Below the pieces are notes generated by a model. That model did not search any database and had not been told where the DNA came from. It was given only the letters and a program-made list of their open reading frames with translations. A stretch of 64,000 nt of DNA from Ilumatobacteraceae bacterium. GTDB taxonomy: Bacteria > Actinomycetota > Acidimicrobiia > Acidimicrobiales > Ilumatobacteraceae. The translations under genes and the position numbers were made by a program. The stretch is taken from contig JAGYKR010000011.1 in assembly GCA_018401375.1 (NCBI GenBank), positions 18,096 through 82,095 on the forward strand, written 5' to 3'. Numbering within the stretch: position 1 is the first letter of the stretch; each line of letters opens with the position of its first letter. Positions 17,186-25,856 of the stretch are shown here, piece by piece.

Positions 17186-18615
17186 CCACCACCCACGAAA
17201 CCCCCGACACCGACGAGATCTCCGAGATTGATCCGGTGATTGTGTCCGAGCGTGAGACGGTGTCCGCACTCGCTCGACCAGGTCACGTGAACACTGATGA
17301 AGGCGCCCAAGAAATGCAGGCGCGTAGCGGCAGCTCGGCTGCTGAGGTTCTGCGTGAAGTGGGTGCAGTGTTGCGGATGAGTGAGACCGAAGCGGCTCAA
17401 CTCATGACTACTGGTGACCTCAATCGCATCTCCGATGTGGGCGAGGACGAAACCATGATCATCAACATGGGTCCCCAGCACCCGAGCACCCACGGGGTGC
17501 TGCGGTTAATGCTGGAACTCAAGGGTGAGACGGTGTTGCGCTGCAAGCCGATCATTGGCTACCTGCACACCGGGATGGAGAAGACCGGTGAACAACTGAC
17601 CTACATGCAAGGTGGCACCAATGTCACCCGGATGGATTACGCGAGCCCGTTAAACAACGAGCTGGTGTTTTCCATGGCCACAGAAAAGTTGCTCGGCATC
17701 GACGGCGATATCCCCGAACGGGCCCAGTGGATGCGGATGCTGCTGTCAGAGCTGAACCGGATGTCGAGCCATCTGTTGTTCATGGCCACCAACGGCATGG
17801 ACCTCGGCGCCGTGTCGATGATGATCTACGGCTGGCGTGAACGTGAAGAAGTACTCCGCTTCTTCCAAAAGGTCACCGGCTTGCGAATGAACCACAACTT
17901 CGTGCGTCCCGGTGGGCTCGCAGCCGATCTGCCGCCGGGTTGGCGCGATGACGTGTTACGCATCCTCGACATGCTTCCGGGTCGCCTCGAGGAATACGAC
18001 ATCTTGATGACCGGCCAGCCGATCTTTCGCGAACGTCTCCAAGGTGTGGGTGTGATCACCCCCGATGAGGCTCTCGCCCTCGGTGCCACAGGCCCAATCC
18101 TGCGGTCCACTGGCGTGGAGTGGGACCTCCGTCGCGATATGCCGTATCTGCACTACGAGGACGTGGAGTTCGATGTGGTGGTGGGTTCGTTTGGTGATGC
18201 CTACGACCGCTATGCGATCCGTCTTGCGGAAATCCGTGAGTCCATGCTCATCGTGCGCCAGATCCTCGACAAGATGCCTGCTGGTGACTACCGGATCCAG
18301 GACAAGAAGGTGACCCCGCCGCCGCGAGCGCGGATCGACGAGTCCATGGAAGCTTTGATCCACCATTTCAAGATTTTCACCGAAGGATTTAAGGTGCCTG
18401 AGGGGGAGGTCTACGTGGCTATCGAAAGCCCGCGCGGGGAAATCGGCTGCTACATCGCAAGCGATGGCTCCTCCACCCCGTATCGGATGCATGTCCGCGC
18501 CCCATCCTTCGTCAATATTCAATGTCTGGCTCACATGATGCGCGGCGGTCTCGTCGCCGACGCTGTGGCCGTGATCTCGAGTGTCGATCCGGTGCTCGGC
18601 GAAGTGGACAGGTGA
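17182..18615 (+). CDS. nuoD: NADH-quinone oxidoreductase subunit D (copy 1)
   Basis: 477 residues, the 49-kDa-type subunit that forms most of the quinone site. Core starts at NMGPQHPSTHG (His104) and the quinone-contact tyrosine is Tyr153 in TRMDY, as in Thermus Nqo4 (His38, Tyr87). The position of the arginine methylated in bovine NDUFS2 is Thr130 here (YLHTGMEK), as in Thermus. The C-terminus GEVDR is the usual end. About 90 residues precede the core, much longer than normal, acidic and partly helical; their role is unknown. The start overlaps the nuoC stop (ATGA). Confidence 0.95.
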   Translation: MTTTHETPDTDEISEIDPVIVSERETVSALARPGHVNTDEGAQEMQARSGSSAAEVLREVGAVLRMSETEAAQLMTTGDLNRISDVGEDETMIINMGPQHPSTHGVLRLMLELKGETVLRCKPIIGYLHTGMEKTGEQLTYMQGGTNVTRMDYASPLNNELVFSMATEKLLGIDGDIPERAQWMRMLLSELNRMSSHLLFMATNGMDLGAVSMMIYGWREREEVLRFFQKVTGLRMNHNFVRPGGLAADLPPGWRDDVLRILDMLPGRLEEYDILMTGQPIFRERLQGVGVITPDEALALGATGPILRSTGVEWDLRRDMPYLHYEDVEFDVVVGSFGDAYDRYAIRLAEIRESMLIVRQILDKMPAGDYRIQDKKVTPPPRARIDESMEALIHHFKIFTEGFKVPEGEVYVAIESPRGEIGCYIASDGSSTPYRMHVRAPSFVNIQCLAHMMRGGLVADAVAVISSVDPVLGEVDR

Positions 18616-18619
18616 ACCC

Positions 18620-19207
18620 ATGAGTCGTCTGAACGATGCCAACTTGGCCGTGGCCAAGGAGACCATCGCCCGTTACCCACGGGTGAAGTCCGCACTGATC
18701 CCGGTTCTGCATCTCGCCCAGGAACAAGACGGATACGTCTCCACCGAAGCGATGGCGCATATCGCTGAACTCATGGGTCTCACCCCGGCTGAGGTCTACG
18801 GCACGGCCTCGTTCTATGAGATGTTCAAGTTTGAACCGGTGGGTCGCTACTGCATCAACGTGTGCACGAACATCTCCTGCCAGCTCGTGGGTGGTTGGGA
18901 GTTGCTCGAACACGCCGAGGAAGCGCTCGGAATTAAGGCCGGATCCACGACACCGGATCAGATGTTCACCCTCGAAGATGTGGAATGCATCGCTGCGTGC
19001 ACCGAGGCGCCGGCCCTGCAGGTGAACTACCGCTATCGCAATAAGGTGACGCCAGCGCAGTTCGATGCGATGATCACCGCCTTGCGCGCCGGGGAACTCG
19101 TTGATGAGTTCCCGCCGCACGGCACTTTGTCCCGGATCCGTCAGGGTCTGCCGGAGAATTGGGCGGACACCGGCCGCACAGCTCAAGCAGAGGTGGATGC
19201 ACGATGA
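18620..19207 (+). CDS. nuoE: NADH-quinone oxidoreductase subunit E
   Basis: 195 residues, thioredoxin-like [2Fe-2S] subunit (cluster N1a) of the NADH-dehydrogenase module. Ligands: CTNISC and, about 36 residues later, ECIAAC, the standard C-x4-C and C-x3-C pairs. The N-terminal helical part has KSALIPVLHLAQEQDGYVS, typical of NuoE. There is no counterpart in the second complex I operon, so this is the only NuoE in the window. The end overlaps nuoF by 4 bp. Confidence 0.95.
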   Translation: MSRLNDANLAVAKETIARYPRVKSALIPVLHLAQEQDGYVSTEAMAHIAELMGLTPAEVYGTASFYEMFKFEPVGRYCINVCTNISCQLVGGWELLEHAEEALGIKAGSTTPDQMFTLEDVECIAACTEAPALQVNYRYRNKVTPAQFDAMITALRAGELVDEFPPHGTLSRIRQGLPENWADTGRTAQAEVDAR

Positions 19208-20583
19208 CCGATACCCCCGCCTATCACGTGCCCGGGATGGTCCCAACTGGGCCGAAACTGATCACCGGACGGTTCGATCAGGTGGATGGCTTCACCTATG
19301 AGGGTTACGTGAACACGGGTGGCTACACCGCGTTGCGCCGAGCCCTCACGGAGATGACGCCTGCTCAGGTCCACGATGAGGTGCGCACCTCAGAGATGCA
19401 GGGTCGTGGCGGCGCTGGATTTCCTGCTGGCACTAAATGGGGTTTCCTCCCCGCCGGTGTTTTCCCGCGGTATCTCGTGATCAATGGTGACGAAAGCGAG
19501 CCCGGTACCTACAAAGACCGCTTGCTCATGGAGCGCGATCCGCACCAACTGATCGAGGGTGTGCTGATCGCCGCCTATGCGATCGGCGCCGCACAGGCGT
19601 TCTTATATGTGCGCGGTGAGATGGCGTTGGCCCAGGAACGCCTAGTGCTCGCATTGAAGGACGCTTACGCGAACAATCTGGTGGGTCGCAACATTTTGGG
19701 CACCGACTTCTCCGTGGACATCACCTTGACCTGGGGTGCGGGTGCTTACATCGTGGGTGAGGAGACGGCGCTGATCGAAAGTCTCGAAGGCGAGCGCGGT
19801 ATGCCGCGTCTCAAGCCTCCGTATTTCCCGGCGGCAAAGGGCCTGTACATGCAGCCCACCATCGTGAACAACGTGGAGACATTGGCGAATGTGCCATGGA
19901 TCATTAATCACGGTGGCCAAGAGTTCCACGACATCGGTGCGCCCACTTCCACGGGGATGCGAATCTTCGCAGTGTCAGGTCATGTGAACAGCCCCGGTGT
20001 GTTTGAGGTCCCCAATGGCGTGACCACCTTCCGGATGTTATTTGAGGCTCCTGAATACTGCGGAGGGATTCGCAACGGGTCCTCGGTCAAGGCCTTCATC
20101 CCCGGTGGCGCAAGCGCAATGTGGTTCTTCCCCGAACATCTTGATATGGCCCTCGACAAGCCGACGGTGGATCAGGCCGGCTCAATGCTCGGCTCCGGTG
20201 CGATCGTGGTGATGGACGAAACCACCGACATGGTTGCGGCCTGCTGGCGGATCGTGCGGTTCTTTTCTCGTGAGAGTTGTGGCAAGTGCACGCCATGTCG
20301 TGAAGGGACTACGTGGCTAGAGCGGATCTTGAAGCGGATCCTCGATGGTCATGGTCGTCCCGAGGATCTCGACACCTTGTTAGAGGTATGTGAGTCCATC
20401 AGCCCAGGGATCGCATGGCCGCCGCGCCAGACCACGATCTGTCCGCTCGGCCCCTCAGCGGTGAGTCCGATCGCCTCGGCGGTCCGTAAATTCCGTCACG
20501 AGTTCGAGCATTATGTCCAGTTCGGGCGTCCAATCGAGGGCGTCCATCAGCATGCGATTCATGGATCGGTGGCCCATGTCTGA
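19204..20583 (+). CDS. nuoF: NADH-quinone oxidoreductase subunit F (NADH/FMN-binding)
   Basis: 459 residues. NuoF oxidises NADH with FMN and passes electrons to cluster N3. Seen: FMN/NADH loop GRGGAGFPAG at 67-76, NGDESEPGTYKDR, and the [4Fe-4S] set Cys359, Cys362, Cys365 (SCGKCTPC) with Cys413 (TTICPLGPSA). The presence of this gene makes copy 1 a true NADH dehydrogenase. The start at 19204 overlaps the nuoE stop; the end overlaps nuoG by 8 bp. Confidence 0.97.
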   Translation: MTDTPAYHVPGMVPTGPKLITGRFDQVDGFTYEGYVNTGGYTALRRALTEMTPAQVHDEVRTSEMQGRGGAGFPAGTKWGFLPAGVFPRYLVINGDESEPGTYKDRLLMERDPHQLIEGVLIAAYAIGAAQAFLYVRGEMALAQERLVLALKDAYANNLVGRNILGTDFSVDITLTWGAGAYIVGEETALIESLEGERGMPRLKPPYFPAAKGLYMQPTIVNNVETLANVPWIINHGGQEFHDIGAPTSTGMRIFAVSGHVNSPGVFEVPNGVTTFRMLFEAPEYCGGIRNGSSVKAFIPGGASAMWFFPEHLDMALDKPTVDQAGSMLGSGAIVVMDETTDMVAACWRIVRFFSRESCGKCTPCREGTTWLERILKRILDGHGRPEDLDTLLEVCESISPGIAWPPRQTTICPLGPSAVSPIASAVRKFRHEFEHYVQFGRPIEGVHQHAIHGSVAHV

Positions 20584-23014
20584 GGAGACGTCAACTGACT
20601 TAGGGGATCTGATCGAGGACTCCGAACCCGAGGCTGAAACCTCAGATGTAGCTCCAGAGCCGGAGCCCGATCCCGGAGTTGCGGTCACCATCAACGGACG
20701 GGTCCACTCGGCCCGGCCGGGCCAACTCGTGATCGATGCCTGCGCCGACGCAGGTGCCTTCGTGCCCCATTTCTGTTATCACCCACGGATGAGTCCTGTC
20801 GGGATGTGCCGCCAGTGTTTGGTGGAGGTGGACGGTCCCCGCGGCCCGATGATGGTGGTTTCGTGTATGACCCCAGTGGCCGAAGGCCAAGTGGTCAACA
20901 CCGCTACCCCCAGTGTTAAACGCGCTCAAGAGGGCGTGCTCGAACTGTTGCTTGCTAACCATCCTTTGGACTGCCCGGTCTGCGATAAAGGTGGGGAATG
21001 CCCACTTCAGGATCAGGCCTTTAGCCACGGGCCAGGTGAGAGCCGGTATCTCGAGGAGAAGCGCCACTACGAGAAGCCGATCCCGATCAGCGACCTCGTG
21101 TATTTGGATCGTGAGCGCTGCATCCTGTGCGATCGCTGTACCCGTTTCGCCGATGAGGTGGCCGGAGACAAATTGATCCATTTCATCAGCCGGGGTAACG
21201 ACACCCAGGTGATGACCTTCCCCGACGAACCCTTCGCCTCATATTTCTCAGGTAATACCGTGCAGATTTGCCCGGTCGGTGCCCTCACCGCCAAGCCCTA
21301 TCGCTTTAAGGCACGGCCATGGGATCTTGAGCAAGTAGAGAGCACCTGCACGACGTGTTCGGTGGGATGTCGCACCGTCATCCAATCCAGCCGCGATGAG
21401 TTGTTGCGTTATCAGGGCGTGGATTCCGAACCGGTGAACTGGGGTTGGTTGTGCGATCGGGGTCGGTTCGGTTTTGAATCAGCGAACTCTGATCAGCGAT
21501 TGGCCGTTCCTCTGATCCAGACAGATGCAGGACTTGAAGCCACCTCGTGGAGCGCAGCGATGTCTACTGCCACCGAGCTGTTCACTGAGGCGCTTAATCG
21601 CTCCGGCCCATCGGGGATCGCCATTCTTGGCGGTGCCCGCGGGACCAACGAAGACGCGTTCGCTTGGGCGCGTTTAGCCGATCGTCTCGGGGTCACCCGT
21701 CGTGATCCGCAGCTCGCCGACGGTCTCGCCGCCCAGATCTTGAACCGGCCGCGGGCGACGATCGCCGAAGCCGCACATGCAAAAACGGTGATTTTGCTTG
21801 GCCCTGACCTGAAAGAGGAGCTCCCTGTGCTGTTCCTGCGGATCAGGGACGCAGCCGAGAAACGGCGCTCAAGGATCCTTGAGTTCTCGCCGATGGAAAC
21901 GGGAATGACCCGTTACGCCTGGCGCAGTGAGCGATACGAGCCGGGCTTCGCTGCTACCGCGGTGCGTTCGAGTCTCGCCGATCCCGAGATCGCATCCCAG
22001 ATCGCCGCTGGTGATGTGGTGGTCGTGGTCGGTCGCCAGAACCTCGCTGAATCCGATGCGGTCACCCTTGCGGCCTTGGATGCGATCATCGCCGCAGCGC
22101 CCGCCGCCAAGGTCCTTCCGGTGTTGCGCCGCGGCAACGTGATGGGTGCACTGCAGATGGGGCTCGCACCACGCAGCGCTGAATCAGAGGCCTCGCAGAT
22201 CCTGCATGCCGCAGCGGATGGACACATTGACCTGCTCGTGTTGCTCGGCGCCGATCCGCTGGCGGATTGCCCGGATGCCGAACTGGCTCGTAGGGCTCTC
22301 GCGGGAGCCCGTCGCGTGATATCGGTGGACACGTTCTTGACCTCTTCTACTGCGCACGCTGACTTGGTGTTGCCGGCCGCGGCTTACGGGGAGAAGGCCG
22401 GTACCACAACTAATCTTGAGGGCCGTATCACGCCAGTGACCGCCAAGGTCACGGTGCATGGGACGGCCCGTCCGGACTGGATGGTGGCGGTGGATCTCGC
22501 TGCGCGCCTCGACCAGGACCTCGGGTTTAACGATCTCGCCGGTATCACCGCCGAAATCGCGGCGACTGTTGAAGGCTGCGAGGAGCTTGAAGCTCTTTCC
22601 GCTGGTCGTGCCACAGGGACCGGACGTGATGGAATCCTCGTCTCGGTGGTGGTACCCGAGATTTCCCGTGCATCCACAGAGGTCACCGAGCGAATCAGCT
22701 ATGACTATCGCTTGGTGGTGAGCCGGAAGTTATACGACAACGCGACCAACACCCAGATGGCGCCGTCTCTTGCGCCTCTGGCTCCCGGACCCTGCATCAC
22801 GGTCAACCCTATGGACCTGACACGGATCGGAGCCGAAGAGGGAACCCAGGTCAAGGTGATCGGCGCTCGTTCCGCCACCGTGTTGACGTTGGCGGCCTCC
22901 ACCGCAGTCCCGCGGGGCTTGGCGTGGGTGCCGTTCAATCAGCCCGGCGGCGCGATCTCTGAGGTGATCGACCTCGATACCACGGTCACCGATGTTCGAA
23001 TCGAGCGTTTGTGA
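20576..23014 (+). CDS. nuoG: NADH-quinone oxidoreductase subunit G
   Basis: 812 residues, the large iron-sulfur subunit. Seen in order: [2Fe-2S] ligands (FCYHPRMSPVGMCRQC plus a later Cys), the Cys/His [4Fe-4S] domain with CPVCDKGGECPLQDQAF, a second [4Fe-4S] set (CILCDRC and a CPVGAL cysteine), and an extra CTTCSVGC with a later LCDRGRFG cysteine, consistent with cluster N7. A molybdopterin-oxidoreductase-like domain without cofactor function fills the rest. The first 40 residues are acidic and Pro/Glu-rich. The ATG at 20576 was chosen for its closeness to the domain and an 8-bp overlap with nuoF. Confidence 0.95.
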   Translation: MSEETSTDLGDLIEDSEPEAETSDVAPEPEPDPGVAVTINGRVHSARPGQLVIDACADAGAFVPHFCYHPRMSPVGMCRQCLVEVDGPRGPMMVVSCMTPVAEGQVVNTATPSVKRAQEGVLELLLANHPLDCPVCDKGGECPLQDQAFSHGPGESRYLEEKRHYEKPIPISDLVYLDRERCILCDRCTRFADEVAGDKLIHFISRGNDTQVMTFPDEPFASYFSGNTVQICPVGALTAKPYRFKARPWDLEQVESTCTTCSVGCRTVIQSSRDELLRYQGVDSEPVNWGWLCDRGRFGFESANSDQRLAVPLIQTDAGLEATSWSAAMSTATELFTEALNRSGPSGIAILGGARGTNEDAFAWARLADRLGVTRRDPQLADGLAAQILNRPRATIAEAAHAKTVILLGPDLKEELPVLFLRIRDAAEKRRSRILEFSPMETGMTRYAWRSERYEPGFAATAVRSSLADPEIASQIAAGDVVVVVGRQNLAESDAVTLAALDAIIAAAPAAKVLPVLRRGNVMGALQMGLAPRSAESEASQILHAAADGHIDLLVLLGADPLADCPDAELARRALAGARRVISVDTFLTSSTAHADLVLPAAAYGEKAGTTTNLEGRITPVTAKVTVHGTARPDWMVAVDLAARLDQDLGFNDLAGITAEIAATVEGCEELEALSAGRATGTGRDGILVSVVVPEISRASTEVTERISYDYRLVVSRKLYDNATNTQMAPSLAPLAPGPCITVNPMDLTRIGAEEGTQVKVIGARSATVLTLAASTAVPRGLAWVPFNQPGGAISEVIDLDTTVTDVRIERL

Positions 23015-24288
23015 TGGCTGTGTCAGAACTGGCGGGTCTGTTTCAGGGCGATCTGCCGATGGGCTCTCCGATGGTCACAGGGGATCCGTTGTTAGACGGT
23101 CCGTTGTTGTGGGCGCCGCTGATCGTGGTTGCGATCAAGGTCCTCGTGATCTTCGTCCTTGGCCTGGTGGGCACCATGTTCATGGTGTGGTTCGAGCGCA
23201 AGGTCGTGGCGGGAATGCAGAACCGCGTCGGGCCTAATAAAGCCGGACCCTTTGGCATCCTGCAGACGCTCGCAGACGGCATCAAGTTGTTCTTCAAAGA
23301 AGATCTGCTACCTGACCGTGCGGACCGGTTCGTGTTCCGTTTGGCGCCGTTCCTCGCCTTCGTGCCGGCCTTTTTGGTGTGGAGTGTGATCCCACTCGGT
23401 GGCGATTATTCCGGCGGTCGGGACGGGATCGTTACCATCCTCGGTCAGCAGACCCGGGTGCAGCTGGCGGACCCGCCGATCGGCATCTTGCTCGTGCTGG
23501 CGATGTCGTCGATCGCGGTCTACGGGATCATGCTGGCCGGCTGGTCAAGCGGCTCGAAGTACCCGCTCCTCGGCTCGGTGCGGGCCTCGGCGCAGATGAT
23601 TTCGTATGAGGCTGCGCTCGGGCTCAGCCTTGCGGCAGTGCTCGTCACCTCGGGCACCTTAAGCACCTCAGGCATTGTGGCCAGCCAGACCACCCTCGGG
23701 AGTTGGAACCTGGTGACCACCGGGTTCATCCCCTTCATCGTGTTTTTGATCGCCGCCACTGCGGAACTGAACCGGCCGCCCTTTGACCTCGTCGAAGCCG
23801 AACAGGAACTCGTCGGTGGCTTCAACACCGAGTACTCGAGCCTGCGGTTCGCATTGTTCTTCCTCGCCGAGTTCATGAACACGATCACGATGAGTGCGAT
23901 CGTGGTCACTTTGTTCCTCGGTGGTCCACGGCCTCCGGCCATCGGCAACACTGCGTTGACGATCCCTCTGATCCCCGGAGCGCTTGAAGGCACGATTTGG
24001 TTCGTCCTCAAACTGCTCGTGTTCCTTTACTTCTATGTCTGGCTCCGGGCCACCCTGCCACGGCTGCGTTACGACCAGTTGATGAACCTCGGCTGGAAAG
24101 TACTGATCCCGATCTCGCTCGGTTGGTTCTTGCTGCTGGCCGCGATCCGCGTCGGAGACTCCAACGGCTGGAACGTGATCGCCGTGGTCGTCATCGCCTT
24201 GGTGAGTCTCGGCCTTGGTTACCTATTGTTCACTGCGGCCCTTCGGGTCAGCAGTCGGCAGCGGGATCGTGAAGGAGCGATGTACTGA
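23014..24288 (+). CDS. nuoH: NADH-quinone oxidoreductase subunit H (copy 1)
   Basis: 424 residues, eight or more helices, the membrane subunit that closes the quinone tunnel. Family motifs: [19 protein letters not shown] near the N-terminus, and [18 protein letters not shown] followed by GGFNTEYSS in the charged cytoplasmic loop. The ATG shares a base with the nuoG stop; a GTG directly before it is in frame. It is longer than the copy 2 subunit (350 residues), mainly at the ends. Confidence 0.95.
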   Translation: MAVSELAGLFQGDLPMGSPMVTGDPLLDGPLLWAPLIVVAIKVLVIFVLGLVGTMFMVWFERKVVAGMQNRVGPNKAGPFGILQTLADGIKLFFKEDLLPDRADRFVFRLAPFLAFVPAFLVWSVIPLGGDYSGGRDGIVTILGQQTRVQLADPPIGILLVLAMSSIAVYGIMLAGWSSGSKYPLLGSVRASAQMISYEAALGLSLAAVLVTSGTLSTSGIVASQTTLGSWNLVTTGFIPFIVFLIAATAELNRPPFDLVEAEQELVGGFNTEYSSLRFALFFLAEFMNTITMSAIVVTLFLGGPRPPAIGNTALTIPLIPGALEGTIWFVLKLLVFLYFYVWLRATLPRLRYDQLMNLGWKVLIPISLGWFLLLAAIRVGDSNGWNVIAVVVIALVSLGLGYLLFTAALRVSSRQRDREGAMY

Positions 24289-25001
24289 TGGGTTATCTCG
24301 AAGGTTTCGCCGTCACTATCCGTCAGCACCGCCTCTTCGGCGGTAAGCGGATGACAACTGAGTACTCCGGTGGGCGCACCGCCAAAAAGAAGGGCCGTGG
24401 CTCTGATCCCGGTGCCGATCACGATCAAAAGGCGCCCAAGCCCGAGCGTATGCACGGACGCCACGTTCTGAACCGTTACGAGGACGGGATGGAGAAGTGC
24501 ATCGGATGTGAGTTGTGTGCTGGTGTCTGCCCCGCCAAATGCATCTATGTCCGCGGAGCCGACAACGATCCGTTGGAGCCGACGAGTCCAGGCGAGCGTT
24601 TCGGCTACGTCTACGAGATCAACTACTTGCGCTGCATCCACTGCGACCTCTGCGTGGAGGCCTGCCCCACCGAGGCGATCACCGAGACCAAATTGTTTGA
24701 GTTCTCCTTCACAAACCGTCGCGATGCGATCTACACCAAAACCGAGTTGCTCGTAGGTGATGATGGCAAACCACAGCAGATGCCGTGGGAGGATTGGCGT
24801 GAAGGTGAGGATCTGTTGACCAGCGGTTGGATGCGGGCCACCGCTCCCGCCGGAGACGCACGGTTTGAAGGCGTGGAAGCCTGGAGCGGGGAGCTCGGCT
24901 ACGGAGTGCGCGCCCCCGAGCCGCATCAGTCGGCGGAGAATGAAGGTCCCGACGCCAATGAGGCTGAGCCGGATCACAGTTCTGCGGGGGGACACCACTG
25001 A
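24288..25001 (+). CDS. nuoI: NADH-quinone oxidoreductase subunit I (copy 1)
   Basis: 237 residues, carrying clusters N6a and N6b in two ferredoxin motifs, [15 protein letters not shown] and [15 protein letters not shown]. The start has the amphipathic helix and the [13 protein letters not shown] segment usual in actinobacterial NuoI. About 70 extra C-terminal residues are acidic and end in GGHH, longer than the roughly 165-180 residues usual in the family. It shares one base with nuoH on one side and nuoJ on the other. Confidence 0.95.
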   Translation: MGYLEGFAVTIRQHRLFGGKRMTTEYSGGRTAKKKGRGSDPGADHDQKAPKPERMHGRHVLNRYEDGMEKCIGCELCAGVCPAKCIYVRGADNDPLEPTSPGERFGYVYEINYLRCIHCDLCVEACPTEAITETKLFEFSFTNRRDAIYTKTELLVGDDGKPQQMPWEDWREGEDLLTSGWMRATAPAGDARFEGVEAWSGELGYGVRAPEPHQSAENEGPDANEAEPDHSSAGGHH

Positions 25002-25534
25002 TGGAGTTGCTCGTATTTGTTGCGGCGAGCGCAATGGTGCTCGGCGGAGCGCTCGGAGTGATTCTGATGCGCAATCCGGTGCACTCGGCACTCGGCTTGG
25101 TCCTCACCTTGTTCGGGGTGGCGGTCCATTTTGTGGCCCTCGAAGCCCATTTTCTTGCGGCCGTTCAGGTGATCGTGTACGCCGGCGCGATCGTGGTGCT
25201 GTTTTTGTTTGTGATCATGTTGCTCGGCGTGGACTCCGCAGAAGATCTGAAAGTGGACGGTCTCACCATCCAGCGCCCCCTCGCAGCGATCATTGGAATC
25301 GGGACGGTGGCGATCGTTTCGGTCGCTGTCTTGCGGACCCGTTCCACCATCGCTGCCGGCCCGGCCCTTGAGGCATCCGGGGATTCCAACATCCGGTTGC
25401 TGTCTCGGAATCTCTTCAGTGACCAGGTGCTGGCCTTTGAGATCACCTCGGTGCTACTGATCGTTGCGGTGGCCGGAACGGTGTTACTCACCCGTAAACA
25501 GTCCGGACCCACCGGCGCTCGGAAGGGATCGTGA
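25001..25534 (+). CDS. nuoJ: NADH-quinone oxidoreductase subunit J (copy 1)
   Basis: 177 residues with five predicted helices. The helix with VIVYAGAIVVLFLFVIMLLG is the conserved TM3 that contains the pi-bulge, part of the coupling machinery between the quinone site and proton channels. Position after nuoI and before nuoK is standard, with single-base overlaps at both ends. Confidence 0.93.
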   Translation: MELLVFVAASAMVLGGALGVILMRNPVHSALGLVLTLFGVAVHFVALEAHFLAAVQVIVYAGAIVVLFLFVIMLLGVDSAEDLKVDGLTIQRPLAAIIGIGTVAIVSVAVLRTRSTIAAGPALEASGDSNIRLLSRNLFSDQVLAFEITSVLLIVAVAGTVLLTRKQSGPTGARKGS

Positions 25535-25851
25535 TGCTGGCAGCGATCGAACCCACCACCACGTGGTACCTGCTCCTTGGGGCGGTCTTGTTCGGCCTCG
25601 GGTCGGTGGGATTGCTCGTACGCCGTAACCCGTTGGTGATGTTTATGAGCATCGAGTTGATGCTGAATGCGGTGAATATAAGTTTTGTGGCGCTCGCGGT
25701 ACGTTTCGGAGACATCTCCGGGCAAACGGCGGTGTTTTTTGTGATGGTTGTGGCTGCGGCCGAAGTCGTGGTGGGACTCGGAATCATCGTCTCCATCATG
25801 CGACGCCGACCTGGGGCCACTGCTGATGATCTTGCTGAGTTGAAGGGCTGA
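25534..25851 (+). CDS. nuoK: NADH-quinone oxidoreductase subunit K (copy 1)
   Basis: 105 residues, three helices. NuoK is part of the first proton pathway; the membrane glutamates expected in TM2 and TM3 are seen in MSIELMLNAVN and AAAEVVVGLG. The start may be ATG 25534 or the GTG directly before it; ATG is preferred. nuoL begins 5 bp after the stop. Confidence 0.94.
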   Translation: MLAAIEPTTTWYLLLGAVLFGLGSVGLLVRRNPLVMFMSIELMLNAVNISFVALAVRFGDISGQTAVFFVMVVAAAEVVVGLGIIVSIMRRRPGATADDLAELKG

Positions 25852-25856
25852 GTCCA

